Shown here: positions 1-19,649 of the stretch, piece by piece
How the letters are laid out: each line of letters starts with the position of its first letter
How positions within the stretch are numbered: position 1 is the stretch's first letter
Origin: Narthecium ossifragum
Lineage: Eukaryota > Streptophyta > Magnoliopsida > Dioscoreales > Nartheciaceae
Direction: 5' to 3'
Assembly (NCBI GenBank): GCA_963920575.1
Contig: OY986966.1
Coordinates: 29,088,581 to 29,152,580 of the forward strand
DNA: 64,000 nt
Program-made: the position numbers and the translations under genes
Notes under the pieces: model-generated
Told to the model about the DNA's origin: nothing
The model's database searches: none
The model's input: only the letters and a program-made list of their open reading frames with translations

Positions 1-3000
1 CTTGAAGTATTAGGAAATGTGGTTTCACAAAGAACTTACCTGTTGCCGACGCTTTACAGGGAGTTCTGATAAAACATCTTTCTTCAACCTTCGGATCATT
101 AGAGTTGCTTTCATCAAATTATGAAGTTCCTCATGATTACTTGCACCTTGGTACAGTCCAAAAACACCCTAGAAAGTAACCATAAAATTCATCTTGTGCT
201 TTATTCCAAAAGCAGAAGAATAAATGATTGTATGAACATGGAAATTAGGACAATAACATAAAGACTTACACCCCTGCAATATCGATTCCCATACTCATGA
301 ACATTCTTGTATACATCAGGATATAGGGCTTCTAACTGAGATAGGATATAAATTAGCCTAACAAGTGTATTCACCAAGAAAATAAATAGAAAAAAGAAAA
401 GCACCTACTGCTCATAGTTGAATCTGTACCTGTTTAAACAATTCGATAGGCCGGGATAAAGCAGGAGTTCCACTCAGTAGAATTGTGTATTGAGCTCGCT
501 GCCAATAAAATGAAGAGAAACTCATGAGGAGCAAAACCAGGAATAAGGGTATGGAAAGGAGGGAGAGTGAGTAATATAAAGACAAATAACAGCAGAAAAG
601 GCTATTTGCTGCATTAAAGTTGAAACTAGTAAGGATAAATCACACTAAATCTTCATCTTGTATATAACTACAACGTCTTGTACTCCAAGTACTCTGGGCT
701 CTGAAACTTACGACATAACAAGACATCATCCAAGAATTTGATGAAACAATATTCCAAACAAGATGGATAGCTACAAGTGGACAACCTCACGGACGTATTA
801 ACCGACGCCCCAAGGATTTCAGACATGATGCAAGAGACATGAATTTAAGTCATGCTACAAATAGCAACCATAAATGAAGTGACAGAGGTATATATTGTCT
901 TCTCCTTTATGCCCTTTAGAACTTTGAATCGCTGAAGTTGGAAACCTGGAAATTTTCTTAGTTCTTATAACAGTCAAACACGACATTTGTATACTCTTCT
1001 AAGTAGCTAATTGGATCTTAATTCTTCGACTGTTATCCACTTTGAGATTTTATTTAACACAGCATTGAACTTAAAAAGTTGCCATGCAAAACTGTCAGCC
1101 TTTATTGACAAAATACTCCACCAACAAGGTTCCATTATTATGGTGCTTATTTGTCTGCAACTTCTCTCTAAGATGTGCAAAGCAGCCGAAAACCCTAAGC
1201 GTAAAGCACATGCTGAGTACTTCCGAGTCTTTCCCCTCAATATCTTCTTCTCGTGGTTGTTTTTTGTGTTTCATCTTCAAACTTGTCAACTTTCCTACCT
1301 TTCTTCTTTTGTTTTGTTAACTTCTTCTTCCTCCTTTTTTTTTTTTTTTGCTCATTTCTCTCCTCCCCTCCTCTTTTAGCCTGCAACCCGAACCCTGTCA
1401 GCACAAGAACTTGGACAAAGGAGACAAAGATGAAAACTTTAGCAAACTCTTATATAAACTTACATCGTAACTTTTTTAAGATGAAATATCATATGCTTTC
1501 GTCTAGTATTTCTTAATGTGCAGCAAGAATCGAGGCACTTGGTGATTAAACCTGCAAAATTGGGACGGAAGCACTTGTTCTCTTTGCTAGAGCGTTCTTC
1601 AAGAAATGTGATTCATCAGCAATGACAATCTGAAAGGAGATTCATAAGGCAAGAAACTAAGATGCAAGAAAATTACAACCAAACATTATAGGCATGTTTT
1701 TAATAGTTATCCAATTACCCAGAATCAAAACTGGAATATCATAAAGAACATTGTAAATTTGTGATGTCATGTTCTAATTTAGAATGCAGAGAAAAAAAGA
1801 CCTGATACAAAATATTTTCATGCACACGTCAAAGACCAGATAAAGGGATTTTATGACATCTATTTGCATGCTTAAACAATTAATGATATTTGCCTTTGTC
1901 TCCTGAAATTTTTTTGGAACTCTTCATTTAGCCAACAACCTCACACTTGAAGCTCTAAAATAACTGCAGTGGGCACTAACTCAGATATCTACCAGCAAGC
2001 GAGTAAGCAGACTAAGTAGCTATGCATAGTCTAGCAACCCAATGACTCTAGTCAAATATAGCAAGTAACAAAGAAGCTCCATGTTTAAGCCAGAGGGTCC
2101 ACCGAAAGGCCTCAGGGGTGCACCATGAAAGATACAGATGGGCATCAAAGGCAGACCACAAAATTGAGATCTAAAGGTGCTAGTTATATGAAAGCTACCT
2201 GGATACAAAACGATGATTAGTGAGTATTATCAATCCAAATTTTTGCAGAACAAGAAATGCACATCTTATGGAGGCGGTAAAGGTCCATGTTCAATGAAAC
2301 TCAGAGTGAGTCTCCGTCCACATAAATATTCTCAACAAACTATAAACTCATCATACATAGAAAACTAAAAGCAGTATGGTTTTACCTTGAATTCCGAAGA
2401 TGTAAGTATATTTTGCAGCTTAGAAACCCCATCGTAAGAGATTATATTGAACATGCCATCCAACTGAGTACTTTCCTTTGCTTTATTAAAGTATACTATC
2501 CTAAATCCTTCCCTGTTAGATCCTCCATGTTGAGATAAGACCACCTGCCAAAACAAGCATAATGTCCACTGAGCATGTGTCTCATCCACTAACACCAGTT
2601 GTACTTACTCGTGCTTACAGGTCCCAGCTATACTCATAGTTCAATGCACTAAAAACCTCACAGATCATGCCAAGAAGCATTGCTATTGCATCTCTACCAT
2701 GTTATTATGCAGCTCCCTATGAACAAAGACACGTAACCAGAAGGTTACCCCAAACTTCTGGGTTAGCACACTTGAGATGATGTGACAGAAGCCACAATTT
2801 GTTAGCATTCATGGAGCTTTAGTATCCTAACAAGTAAAGGTTGACTTCTACGCAGTTAGCAGAACTCTCTAAACACCTTCCATTTGACTTTCTTAAGCTG
2901 GGTCAGGAAAGCAAAACAAGTTCTCTGACTGACGCAAGCTAAATTCTACTTCCCCTCTTTCTAGCCATCGTTGAGTTAGATAATTGTACATGCAAAGCAC

Positions 3001-6000
3001 CAAACACAACAACAAAAAAAGAGCGTGACAAGAACCAAAATACAACAACAAGAAAGAGAACACACAAATAAGCAAGATTATGAAAAAAAAAAGCCTCTAT
3101 CAGCATACTAAGTAGTAAGCACAACATAGATAAACGTAGATCTCATAAATAAGCAAGATTATCCAAGTGACAACTAAGAAGTGCTCAAAGAACACACAAG
3201 TATAATTCCTTGAGGCAAAGCCAGACTACATGCCACAAACAATAGTAACATAATCAGCATGGTGTGACTATTTCATTGTGAAAAATTGAAGCTCATGTCA
3301 AGGTCATAAAAGAGATGCCCGTTACATGCCAGTATATCTGTTGCATTGATGTTGAGCCAATGCTGAATCATCTGTGAAAAATACAAACAGTGAAGAGACT
3401 CTAAGAGTTCAAGTGCGATGTAATATTTAACTGGTAAAAAATACTACATGATAACATTCATGAGTGTAGCTGCTCACAGATGCCCAATGTAAACGCAAGG
3501 AAGAAGGGGTGAGGACAAGGACTGGCCAAGCGTCACGTATGCACGAGACAATAGCAATTGCCTGAGAAAAGAGTAATATGTAAATGTTAGATCTAAGATA
3601 ATTGCTTTTATAACCAAAAGTCATTGCAAGAATTTATGTCTTGTTCATCAGCAACATTGATGATTTCCATAAATCGGTCTAGTACATGTACCCCATCTAC
3701 AGAACAAGGGTGAACAAAAGCATGAAAAACTCAACATATACAAATTCAAAATTATACACATCAAGCCACACTTTCTATTGGTATCTCCACGAAGTCTCAA
3801 TAAAATGGGGCAACTAATGAAAGCATACAGCATATCATCATCTTTAAGCAACTCAACTAATTGTTGGACTTTATAAAAAATTTCTCGTATATTTCCTTAC
3901 GTTCAACAGTTATATGTCGAATAAGTTGACAATATTGAAAAGTAACTCTATGACTTTATGAAACAAAAAAATGACTTCTGCAAAGTTACAGATTTAGTGC
4001 CTGCAGTGTCTTTCCGAGACCCATCTCATCTGCTACCAGTGCTCGCCCACCATGCTGCAATACAAACCTAAAAAATTGACAGCTATATAGGATTTAGTTA
4101 TCAACTGAAAACAATATAGCCAAATGGCTGTGCATATGCACAAAGAGCCTGCATCAAGCAGATGAAGCTATAAGAGAACTAAATTGTAGTAGGAGGATAA
4201 CTTTTTATGGCATAAATATTGCTAGAAAAACAGCTTGTAGAGCCTTCTAGATGCAACGGATAGAACTTTGCTTCCTTCTAACGTTCTTTGAATTAAAAAA
4301 GTGAAAAGTAAATTTCAGACTTCCGCCATATGTAATTCAAACCAAAGGCAACCTAAGAGCGAGGGATGATCCTAAAACTAGAGGATTGTAGTCTTGGGAA
4401 GACCGATAGTGGCTTCAATAGCTTAATTCATTAAACTCAACAACAATATTTTTCTAATGCTTGAAACTTAACGACTGGTCTTCTCTAATTTGTGTACCTT
4501 AAAAATCCAGCAGAGGGGTATATCGTGGAAAAAAAGTCAATAATATTCCCTATGATCCCTTTCAACTGCCTGTACTCACTATGCAACTTGTGATGGACAG
4601 ATATCCTCCAATTATTGTGTCATCTGCTACTTTACATGTATGTTCTTCATTAACTCCGTGATTGAAGAGAGAGTTATATGGTACATACCTAACTCCATCG
4701 CGCTGGAATGGAAGAAGCTTGGATTCCATATCGCTAGGCATCCTCTCATACAAACCTTCCCGACAAATCACATAGTTAGTCCCTCAAAAGAATACAGAAG
4801 GATTTGTCCATGCAAAACCTCCAAACCAAAATCAAATTTTAAACATCTATGCGGATACTACAGCACAAGATCAAGTATGGAAATGTTAAAACTGACAGTG
4901 CAGAAACCAATTTTGCCATCAGTCATTAATCCGACATTTGATACCAGGTTCATCTGAGATATAATGTTAGAAATGAATGCAAAAGACATTGATTACTTAA
5001 AAAGGCGATTATTTAGCTAAAAGAACCATATCGAAAGGTGCTTTGTCAATAAAAATAGTTGCTGTCCAAACCTTTGAAATATACAGAAATGACAGGAATA
5101 TCAGCCACATACGAAACTATTACATTCCCAGCTTGTAGCAAGTAGTAACCACTACTTTAACTAGAAGCTATATACTATAGAACCACACACTAACATTCTT
5201 CCTTAAAAAGCAGGCAAGCCAATCATGACAGTTCTCAAAAGCCTTCTAATGGGAATCACTTCTAAATCCCTCGGGCTTCAAAATGCACACAATTTTACTG
5301 ATGAAACAGAATGACAATTATCAGCTAGTAAACTATTTTAATACACACCAAGCAGTGATACCAGGACTAGCATTTTACTCATTTGTAATGATGACATATT
5401 GCTCAGGTTGACAAGTTATGGACCTTAGTATCTATTTTTCATAGACATTTACAACATAGGTTATGTAAGAAAGGATGGAATGATCAATTAGAGAGACATG
5501 TTTAGATTACCTCGAAGGTCCGGAACAGCATCTGCAGCAGCAAGAGCACGGCGAACTAAAGGATCTATAGTTTGCACCTGGTTAAGCAAGCTAATTATGG
5601 TTAAGTGCGTATCAAAAAACATGATTATAATCCTTCAACATGTTACGAGTGGCAAATCCTTGGTCCGTTGATTGAGATACCATGCTATTTGGAGGACAAG
5701 AATAAAATCTTGGTCTATTAATCCATGATCTTTCAAAACATTTAATCGTCAAATGAGAAAAGCTTACCTCCACATTTGCATTCGACAAACCCTTGAGAAC
5801 TTCTTCAGCTACTGTTAAAGAAGAAACAGGAAACATCCATAACCTGTCAATCACATGGAAAATATAAGACAAACCCTGACTGTGAAGTAACTAACAACAC
5901 AAACAAAACCTGCGACAAAACAAAATTTACAGCATATGGCAAAAAGAGGCACAACCTTTCTTTCCCATGCCAACTAGCTTTGGGTACCTTGTGAAAGGCA

Positions 6001-7134
6001 CTCACGAGTGCCTGAGAATATTGGAACTATGTGAGGGAGTCTGAACTAGAAGTGATAAATCAACATGTCCATATAAATGAGGAACAAAGCATACCAGGTG
6101 GTAGGAGAACTTTGCAGCAATGACACCGGTTTCATGCAGGAAAAATCTTACAGACAGCTTTGGAAGGTCGGTTGCACTGCTATTCTCTTAGGAAGAGATG
6201 GATAAAAGCAACATAAAATTAAATCGGCTAAACATAAAAACGAACACGGTGGAAAACAAAGTAAAAAATATGGAAGGTTCTTGAGGTATACCAATTCCTT
6301 GTGTTGCATCCAAGGAGTGGAGTCCTCTAGGACAAACAGCTCCAACCTAGGTTACCATAAAAAAAAATTATATAGTAAAATAGAAGCAGCAGCTCAAGAA
6401 TTTCAACTTTATAATGAGATTGAAGATAACACAAAATTAAGGAAGAAAGACAACAGCAGAATATTGGATGCCAAGAAAATGAAACATCCATCAAAATCAG
6501 AATCAATTTAAGCGCAAAACAATTTTAAAATAAGAAGGGAACTGAGAATGCTAGTATCAAAAGAAAAAAAAAAACTTTCTTTTGATTGAGCGACCACGAA
6601 ATCATGGAAATCAATCACCAGAATCTGAGAATGCTAGTATCAAAAGAAAAAAAAATAAAGAAACGCCAATTCTTATAGATTTCAACCAACCAATAACCGA
6701 GCCTAAGATTTTTCCAAGATATAAATAGCCAAATGTCTTATATAAAGAGGGAAAAGACGGTATCGAAGTGCCCATGACGGTCAAGAACGTAGCTCAGAAT
6801 CTTTTCCTAGATGTAGGAAAGATTCGACCATAGGACATACAAACTGAAAAAGAAATCCTTGTTCGAAGCGTGGCAAAACAAGTAACCTTGCAATCGTAAG
6901 GAAACAAGCATGGAGAAAAGAGAGGAAAATAAAGGGAAAGAACGCAAAATGTTTTACCTCGCGAGGGCGCAAATCCAAAGGGGGTTGGCTGTAGGAATGA
7001 GGAGGAGTGGAAGCAGTGGCAGAGGAAGAGGAGGAGCAGGAGGCCGTGCGTCGCTGGGAGATTGCTCTGATGGCATCCTTCTCAAGAAGGTCGAGCTGCT
7101 CCGCGCTCAAACCCCAGTCATCATCGTCCTCCAT
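1..7134 (-). CDS. CHR18: SMARCAL1-like SNF2 annealing helicase, N-terminal part (gene runs off the left edge)
   Basis: Fifteen coding exons are visible: 7134-6958, 6346-6292, 6186-6095, 5987-5956, 5843-5768, 5577-5511, 4755-4689, 4067-4001, 3561-3478, 3371-3330, 2544-2386, 1629-1552, 498-430, 335-270 and 168-40. They join in phase into exactly 420 codons. The start MEDDDDWGLS is typical of plant CHR18. A HARP-type region (about residues 85-160) precedes the SNF2 ATPase core, where the Walker A motif DEMGLGKT lies at 202-209 and the Walker B box DESH at 311-314. The C-terminal helicase lobe must lie left of the window. SMARCAL1-family proteins anneal RPA-coated single strands at stalled replication forks in the nucleus; that role is inferred from the family. 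Introns after exons 8 and 10 appear to use GC donors. The symbol follows the Arabidopsis orthologue from memory. Confidence 0.93.
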
Positions 7135-7297
7135 CGGCCTCTCTCTCTCTCACAGCGTCCGCCCGCGTGCTCGCAAAGAAGAGGAGCGATGAGAGCCGGG
7201 AAGAGAGAAGAGGGTTCTTGGGGCTTTGCGAGGGGCTTTTGAAATTGAAATCTAGGAGGTGGTGGTGAATTGGACGACTATCGGCTATTCGGAGGGC

Positions 7298-7306
7298 TTT
7301 ATATAC
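7298..7306 (-). promoter_or_regulatory. Candidate TATA box of the CHR18-like gene
   Basis: Read on the minus strand this is TATATAAAG, about 165 bases upstream of the start codon at 7134, a plausible spacing for a plant core promoter with a short leader. Confidence 0.5.
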
Positions 7307-7309
7307 GTC

Positions 7310-7974
7310 CACAAAGATTTGCCCGTTGGTTTAATCGCGCAATCCAAGCCGTTCATCAGTATCTAATTACTTAACAACCAAACGGGCCAGGCTTTATCTC
7401 TCAGCCCTACGAGGCTCCGCCTGGCCCCAAACATTAGTCTTTATATGGGCTTAGCCCGTCTGTAGGCACCTATATGTCAACCCAACGGGTGGGTCGTCTT
7501 GAATATATGATGTGGATAGGTCTGACTGGGCCTGGTCAAACCCATAATGAGCATGATGATTGATGAGTTTATTATTTACTGCTATTTTTTGTCCATTTAA
7601 GTTGATATAACTCTTTTGGGCCGGAGAGGCCCGGTCCCAACCCAGACCCGGCCCAGCCTAATTTCACCCTCACTGCATCAACATGCAATTGTATTATGAA
7701 AAAAGTATGTGGATAACGTATTCGAACCGGAACTAAGCACGTGATTCCCGTGATTGATTGGATTAGTATCAGATTAAAATGTAGTGATATCCATCCAGCT
7801 CACATGACTGTGATCCTGAATCCTAGCTAAATTTTTTAGATGAGTCACAAACATATCCGTGATAGGAATGCGCATTAACCAATTCAGATCAAATCTTCGA
7901 GTATCCCATATTATTACTAATAGCCTCCGTTTTTAACAAGTCTTCGGTTCTTTGTCTTCATATGCAGAGCTGGG

Positions 7975-8005
<31 letters not shown>

Positions 8006-8330
8006 TTATAGAACGCGCCAAAGTCCCTCTATGGGCCATGGCAACCACTTATTCCCCTTTGGAAGAAAGCAACCACTTTTATTATTATATATGATAGAAA
8101 ATTAGTTCCTAAGAATTTTTATTATTGTTTCCTGAAGCAGTTGCTCAGAAAAAAGAAGAAGAAGAGGAAAGAATCCATTGACAGTATTCAGTAGAAAAGA
8201 GAAAGAAAAAAAAAAGGGGTGATTTGGTGACCTCAAAAGTTAAAAATTATTATTGGCATTCAATCAACACCCACCCATCAGCCCATCAATGTCCAACAGC
8301 TGATAAAGTTGACAATTTATGGACTGAGCT
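7310..8330. other. Intergenic, GGCCC-rich repeat debris and a (GATA)n run
   Basis: No gene seen. Around 7380-7670 there are repeated GGCCC/GGGCC tracts of the kind common in degenerate plant repeats. A GATA microsatellite of about seven units lies at 7975-8005. The rest is AT-rich sequence leading into the promoter of the first phytepsin gene. Confidence 0.5.
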
Positions 8331-9404
8331 TTTTCCCACCCTTGCTTGAGTAGCTGAGCTCTCCATTCTTCCTCTTCTCTTTAGCTCATCACCCCCTTTT
8401 TTGCTCAGAACCTTATCTCTGGTATGCTCTCATCCACCCACCCACCATCTTATCCTTGCAGTGTTGTGCTATAGATTCCTGATATAGCCATCTCTTCCAG
8501 CTTATTGAGGTTTCTGTTTTGGTTGATTGTTCAAAGCTATCTATCTTGTGATTGATGTGATTATGGAGTGTTATTTGCTGGAATTTAAGTAGAGATGAAA
8601 TTAATGATCTCTCTAAGGGCTTTGCAAGTCTTTGTTAATTGCAGATATGAAGTTGTAGCTTATGAAATTAGTGACTTATGTGGTTGTTTCTGCTCTGTTG
8701 TTTCTACTAGTATGGTCGATCTTTTTAGTGCGTTTTGGATGGAAGTGCTTTATGCAGTCCAAAATAGTATCGGTAGCTTCTTAGGATATTAGCCTTTCTT
8801 ACAGGTTTTATGAGATTTGTTGTGATCCGATCCGCTGTGTTCCACCAAAGCCCTGACTGAATAATTTTTAGGGGGGGTGCTAGATTTCTTCTTCTTTTCT
8901 TTTATAGATTTACAGGGAAATATGGATGTGATTTTTGGTCGACTCTGTCTTCTTTTCTTCTTTTAGTGATTTCATTGAACCCTATGAGATTTTTTCTGAT
9001 ACCATGTGGTTTGTTGTTCTGAAACTCTTTTTAGTAGATTAAGCCAACCCGTTTAGGTTCTTCTTCTAGTTTTTTGTAACATAGCTTTAATCTACTTTAA
9101 GTGTTTTTCTTGTATGTTGGTTGTATCTTCGTATCCCTTAATGCAATAAGTGCACAGATACTGATAGTATAAACCATCAACATATAAGAAGAGGCTGAAT
9201 GTTAGTCTTTGTGCTACAATTAATTTATAGTCTTTCCTTTTCACAGTGCACTGATTTGGCTGTTTTATCATCTATTAAAGCCTCAACTATGTATTGTGCC
9301 CTTATTCAGAATGAAAAATTGATGACTTTTGTCAAGGGAACTAGGCTTTCATTTAACGAAGCTTGTCACCTTAGAAGAGATGATTTGAAGATGCTGTCGT
9401 GTGA

Positions 9405-13244
<3,840 letters not shown>

Positions 13245-13900
13245 TAGAACCAACGTTGTTTTCTAAGTACGAACAGAGCAATGGGTTTAGATTGGCATAC
13301 AAGCCATGTAAATTAAAACGTGAACTGTGTGGTGAAGCGTCCTAAATTATGATTTGCCATGTCTATGTAAATGTAATGAAATAAAACGGTATCGATATCA
13401 GATTACAACTGAAAAACTCATTAGAATGTAACTTATATCTTTCCGAGTATATGTGGACGTTGGATGTTTCCGGGGAGAACTATGGCATATAGGACTATAT
13501 TAATTGTTGCTATGGATTTGACACAGGCTTTATGAAACCCATGATCATAGTTCTTGTGAACGTTCATTATATTGTTTCCAATTAGATGCAAAACTCGATG
13601 GTCTATGATTACTTCCAGAAGCTGGGATGCTAATAAAACCACTCTGCCATATCTGATCAGCTTCCTTTTTGATAAGTGTTCCGAGCTGAGGTACGCAAAG
13701 ACCCACCAAAGCCAATATCTAATGGGAAGTTACGAACCAATATTCATGTGATCGAAAAGCTCTCAAACTTTCTAGAGAAAACTTTAAATCTTACCTTCTG
13801 ATCTTATATCATGTGGGAGAGAGCGAATATAATTGTTTTTTTTTTCAGTGTATTAGGTGGAGGTAACGCTGACCAAATTCTACAAAGAGCTTTATAAATT
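13245..13900. other. Spacer between the two phytepsin genes
   Basis: Contains the 3' UTR of copy A and the upstream region of copy B. No separate gene seen. A short T run at 13837-13846 precedes the likely leader exon of copy B. Confidence 0.5.
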
Positions 13901-14815
13901 CTCCTCTGTTTTACTATCCTTTCTCACCTTCTGCTCAAAGCCTACTCTTGGTATAATCTCATCCGCTCTCTTTTTTATCTTCATGAGAATTATTCCAGTG
14001 ATTTCTAGCTTGACCCGTGTAAATGTTTTGAGCATCTAACATAGTGATGTCTTTCAGCTTCTCGAGATTGTTGTTTTAGTTGCTCAAAGCTATAGATGTT
14101 GTGATTCATGTAATCTACAGCCAGACCCATGATCATTCTAAACACTCTGCTAATTTGTAGCTTATGAAATTAGCGCAAAAGATGATTTTTTTAGTGGTTT
14201 CCATCATGTAGTTGTTTCTATGTTTCCGCCCGTATGGGGTAATCTTTAGCGCTTTTTGGATGGATGTGCTTTATTATGCCAAAGGGTTTTGTTTTCTATC
14301 AGGGTTTCTTGCACGCGGTCGAAAGGTAAGTATCTGTCCGTGATAGATATTATGTTTATGGCCATTTTTTTAGAGGGTTTCAATGAGATTTCTTATGATC
14401 GGGCCATCAGAAGCATCGTCTCTCACTGATTCTTATGGCTTTACAGGGTAATTTAGGCTAATCTTTGGTCAACTCTGCCTTCTTTTCTGTCTTTTACTGA
14501 TTTCAGTGAATCCCTAGAAATTTCATCTGATATCATGTGATTTCTTGGTCTAAAACTGCTGTCAGTAAAAACCGTCGCTCGTTTGGGTTCTTTTTCTTGT
14601 ATTGCATAAGACAGCTCTATTCAGCCTTTTGTACTTTGGTACTCTGAGATTAGCGCTATGAGAAGATGGCCTTTAGTTTTCTTGCTTCAATTTGCCCTCT
14701 TTCTTTTCTTTTTCAGAGAGCAAACGTTTGGCTATTTTGTGATCGGATTGAATTCTTTGAAAGATTGATGACTTTTCTTGATAGCACTTAACTTTCATTT
14801 ACAGATGCTCTTTGA

Positions 14816-17919
<3,104 letters not shown>

Positions 17920-18361
17920 TAGACTACTACTGTGTTCTCGGTGAGATCAGAGCTGTGGATTCTGGCATATGGGCCTTGTAAATAAAAATGTAAAATAGTT
18001 TGGTCAGTCGCATGTTGAGATGTCCCCATTTAGCATATAAAGACAATAAGGGGGATATAGAGTGAGAATTTAGAACTGAAGACCATATTAAGGATGTGAC
18101 GACTTGTATCTTCCCCAACATATGTGAGTCAGTGAATGGATGTGTGTGTGTGTGTGTGTGTTTTTTTTTCATGCTCTTTATCACAATAAGCTGTGTATGT
18201 TGATAATTTTGGTTAGTGATGAGATTACTCTATTCATCACTATTCTTCCAAATTCAATAAACAGAGGAGAAGCAGAGGAAATAATCATGTATAAAAGCTT
18301 CACAACATCCAATAACTCTTTAAAAAGTCCACACCTTTCCAGCCTCTTTGATCCCATATCA
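17920..18361. other. Convergent intergenic region with a (TG)n run
   Basis: Holds the 3' ends of phytepsin B (plus) and RBD1 (minus). A TG dinucleotide run at 18141-18161 is followed by a T run. No other feature seen. Confidence 0.6.
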
Positions 18362-18952
18362 CTATTGCAAGAAATATCCAGATAAGAAGAGAAGAAAGCC
18401 TAGCAATAACCCACCATAGATGAGGAACGCCTTCTGATCCGAGGTAAGCGCATTGCCCCCCAACCCAAACTGCTGGTTCTGAGCAAATCCGGCGATCTCC
18501 ACTCTCTTGCTCTGGAAGAAGGATTTGGCGGCGCCGCACGTCGGGCAGCGCCAGTCCTCCGGGAGCTTCCCGAACTCGAGCCCGGGAGGTATCGGGTACG
18601 ATGGGTCTCCGGCCGTCTCGGCGTATCGGTACCCACAAGACCGGCATTCGTATATCCCCGTGTTCAGCACCGCGAATCGCTCCTCCAGCTTCCGGCGATC
18701 CAACTTCTCCTCTGACTCGAATGGCTCGGGTTGGGATACTGAGGAGGGGTCTTCGGGTTGGGAGAGGGGCTTGTCTTCTTTGGAGACATCAACGGAGGAG
18801 ATGGCGAGAGGCTTGAGAGAAGTGGAAAAGATGGGCTTTTTAGTGATGGGAAGAGGGATCGGGAGGTTGGTTTTGGAGGGCTTAGTGGGGTGGGAGGTGG
18901 GGAGGTGGTGGAAGGAGAAGAAGGTAGTTGGTCTTGCTGTAGATGTAGCCAT
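18362..18952 (-). CDS. RBD1: Plastid membrane-anchored rubredoxin (RBD1 type)
   Basis: An intronless frame of 196 residues. The first ~55 residues are rich in Ser, Thr and Pro with few acids, as in a chloroplast transit peptide. The rubredoxin fold follows, with iron ligands in YECRSCGY (Cys103, Cys106) and WRCPTCGA (Cys136, Cys139). One hydrophobic segment near 175-193 ends the protein. This order is that of the RBD1 family, whose members sit in the thylakoid membrane with the iron domain in the stroma and are needed for photosystem II accumulation (family knowledge). All four Cys are present. A (GA)n tract lies just upstream of the start on the coding strand. Confidence 0.92.
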   Translation of the reverse strand: MATSTARPTTFFSFHHLPTSHPTKPSKTNLPIPLPITKKPIFSTSLKPLAISSVDVSKEDKPLSQPEDPSSVSQPEPFESEEKLDRRKLEERFAVLNTGIYECRSCGYRYAETAGDPSYPIPPGLEFGKLPEDWRCPTCGAAKSFFQSKRVEIAGFAQNQQFGLGGNALTSDQKAFLIYGGLLLGFLLFLSGYFLQ

Positions 18953-18970
18953 TACTGGAGCTCAAACACC

Positions 18971-18972
<2 letters not shown>

Positions 18973-19018
<46 letters not shown>
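18973..19018. repeat. (CT)n microsatellite in the RBD1 leader
   Basis: About 23 CT units lie 20-66 bases upstream of the RBD1 start. On the RBD1 strand this reads (GA)n, a common plant 5' leader element that can bind GAGA-type factors. Confidence 0.9.
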
Positions 19019-19019
<1 letters not shown>

Positions 19020-19649
19020 GGTTTCACGAGGTGATTGATGATGGATGGAATCCATCCATGGCGGGTATATGCTGTTTGGTTGGAGATGCAGAGATGCGGG
19101 CGGGGATAAGGTGGTGACCTGACTGTTGTAATTTCCAGCGCGGTGAGCTCACGGGAGGTGAACAGATACCACGGCTACAAGTGGGTTGGTCCCACATAAA
19201 AGTCGAATCAAGGACTCGTGGATCCTACGTGGCGTCAGCTAATTGGCGTCCTATGAGGTTCTCAGTTGGATTAGAATGTAAACCCTGGTCCGCCCTCGTG
19301 GGCCCCACCACATCCAATACTAGTCAGTCTGGACCGTTGGATTGGTAGAGAATCCAACGAGCTATTTCACCAAATTCAAACGCCCACGGGACGGGATTGA
19401 GATTTGAGCCGATATCGCTAACTACAACCGAATCGGATCGTACCGCATCCAACGGTGAGTATGTAGCTATCTACACATTGGTTCTAGTATATGCTCCTCG
19501 AGTCAGCCAAAAAAGGCACCAAGCCTGCGACTGCGAGCCTTTTAGCCATAGCCATAGAGGCCCATCCATCTCCAAACCCTAGCCTAGATCGAGCCAACCC
19601 CGATTCAAACCCTAACCCCAATTCGATCTCGATCGCGATCTCGGAGACA
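19019..19649. promoter_or_regulatory. Shared divergent promoter region of RBD1 and the GeBP gene
   Basis: RBD1 (minus) and the GeBP-like gene (plus) start about 700 bases apart, head to head. The spacer has an ACGTGGC core (19227-19233), an ABRE/G-box-type element, and telobox-like AAACCCTA motifs near 19575 and 19606 close to the GeBP start. Function is inferred from motif identity only. Confidence 0.5.
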
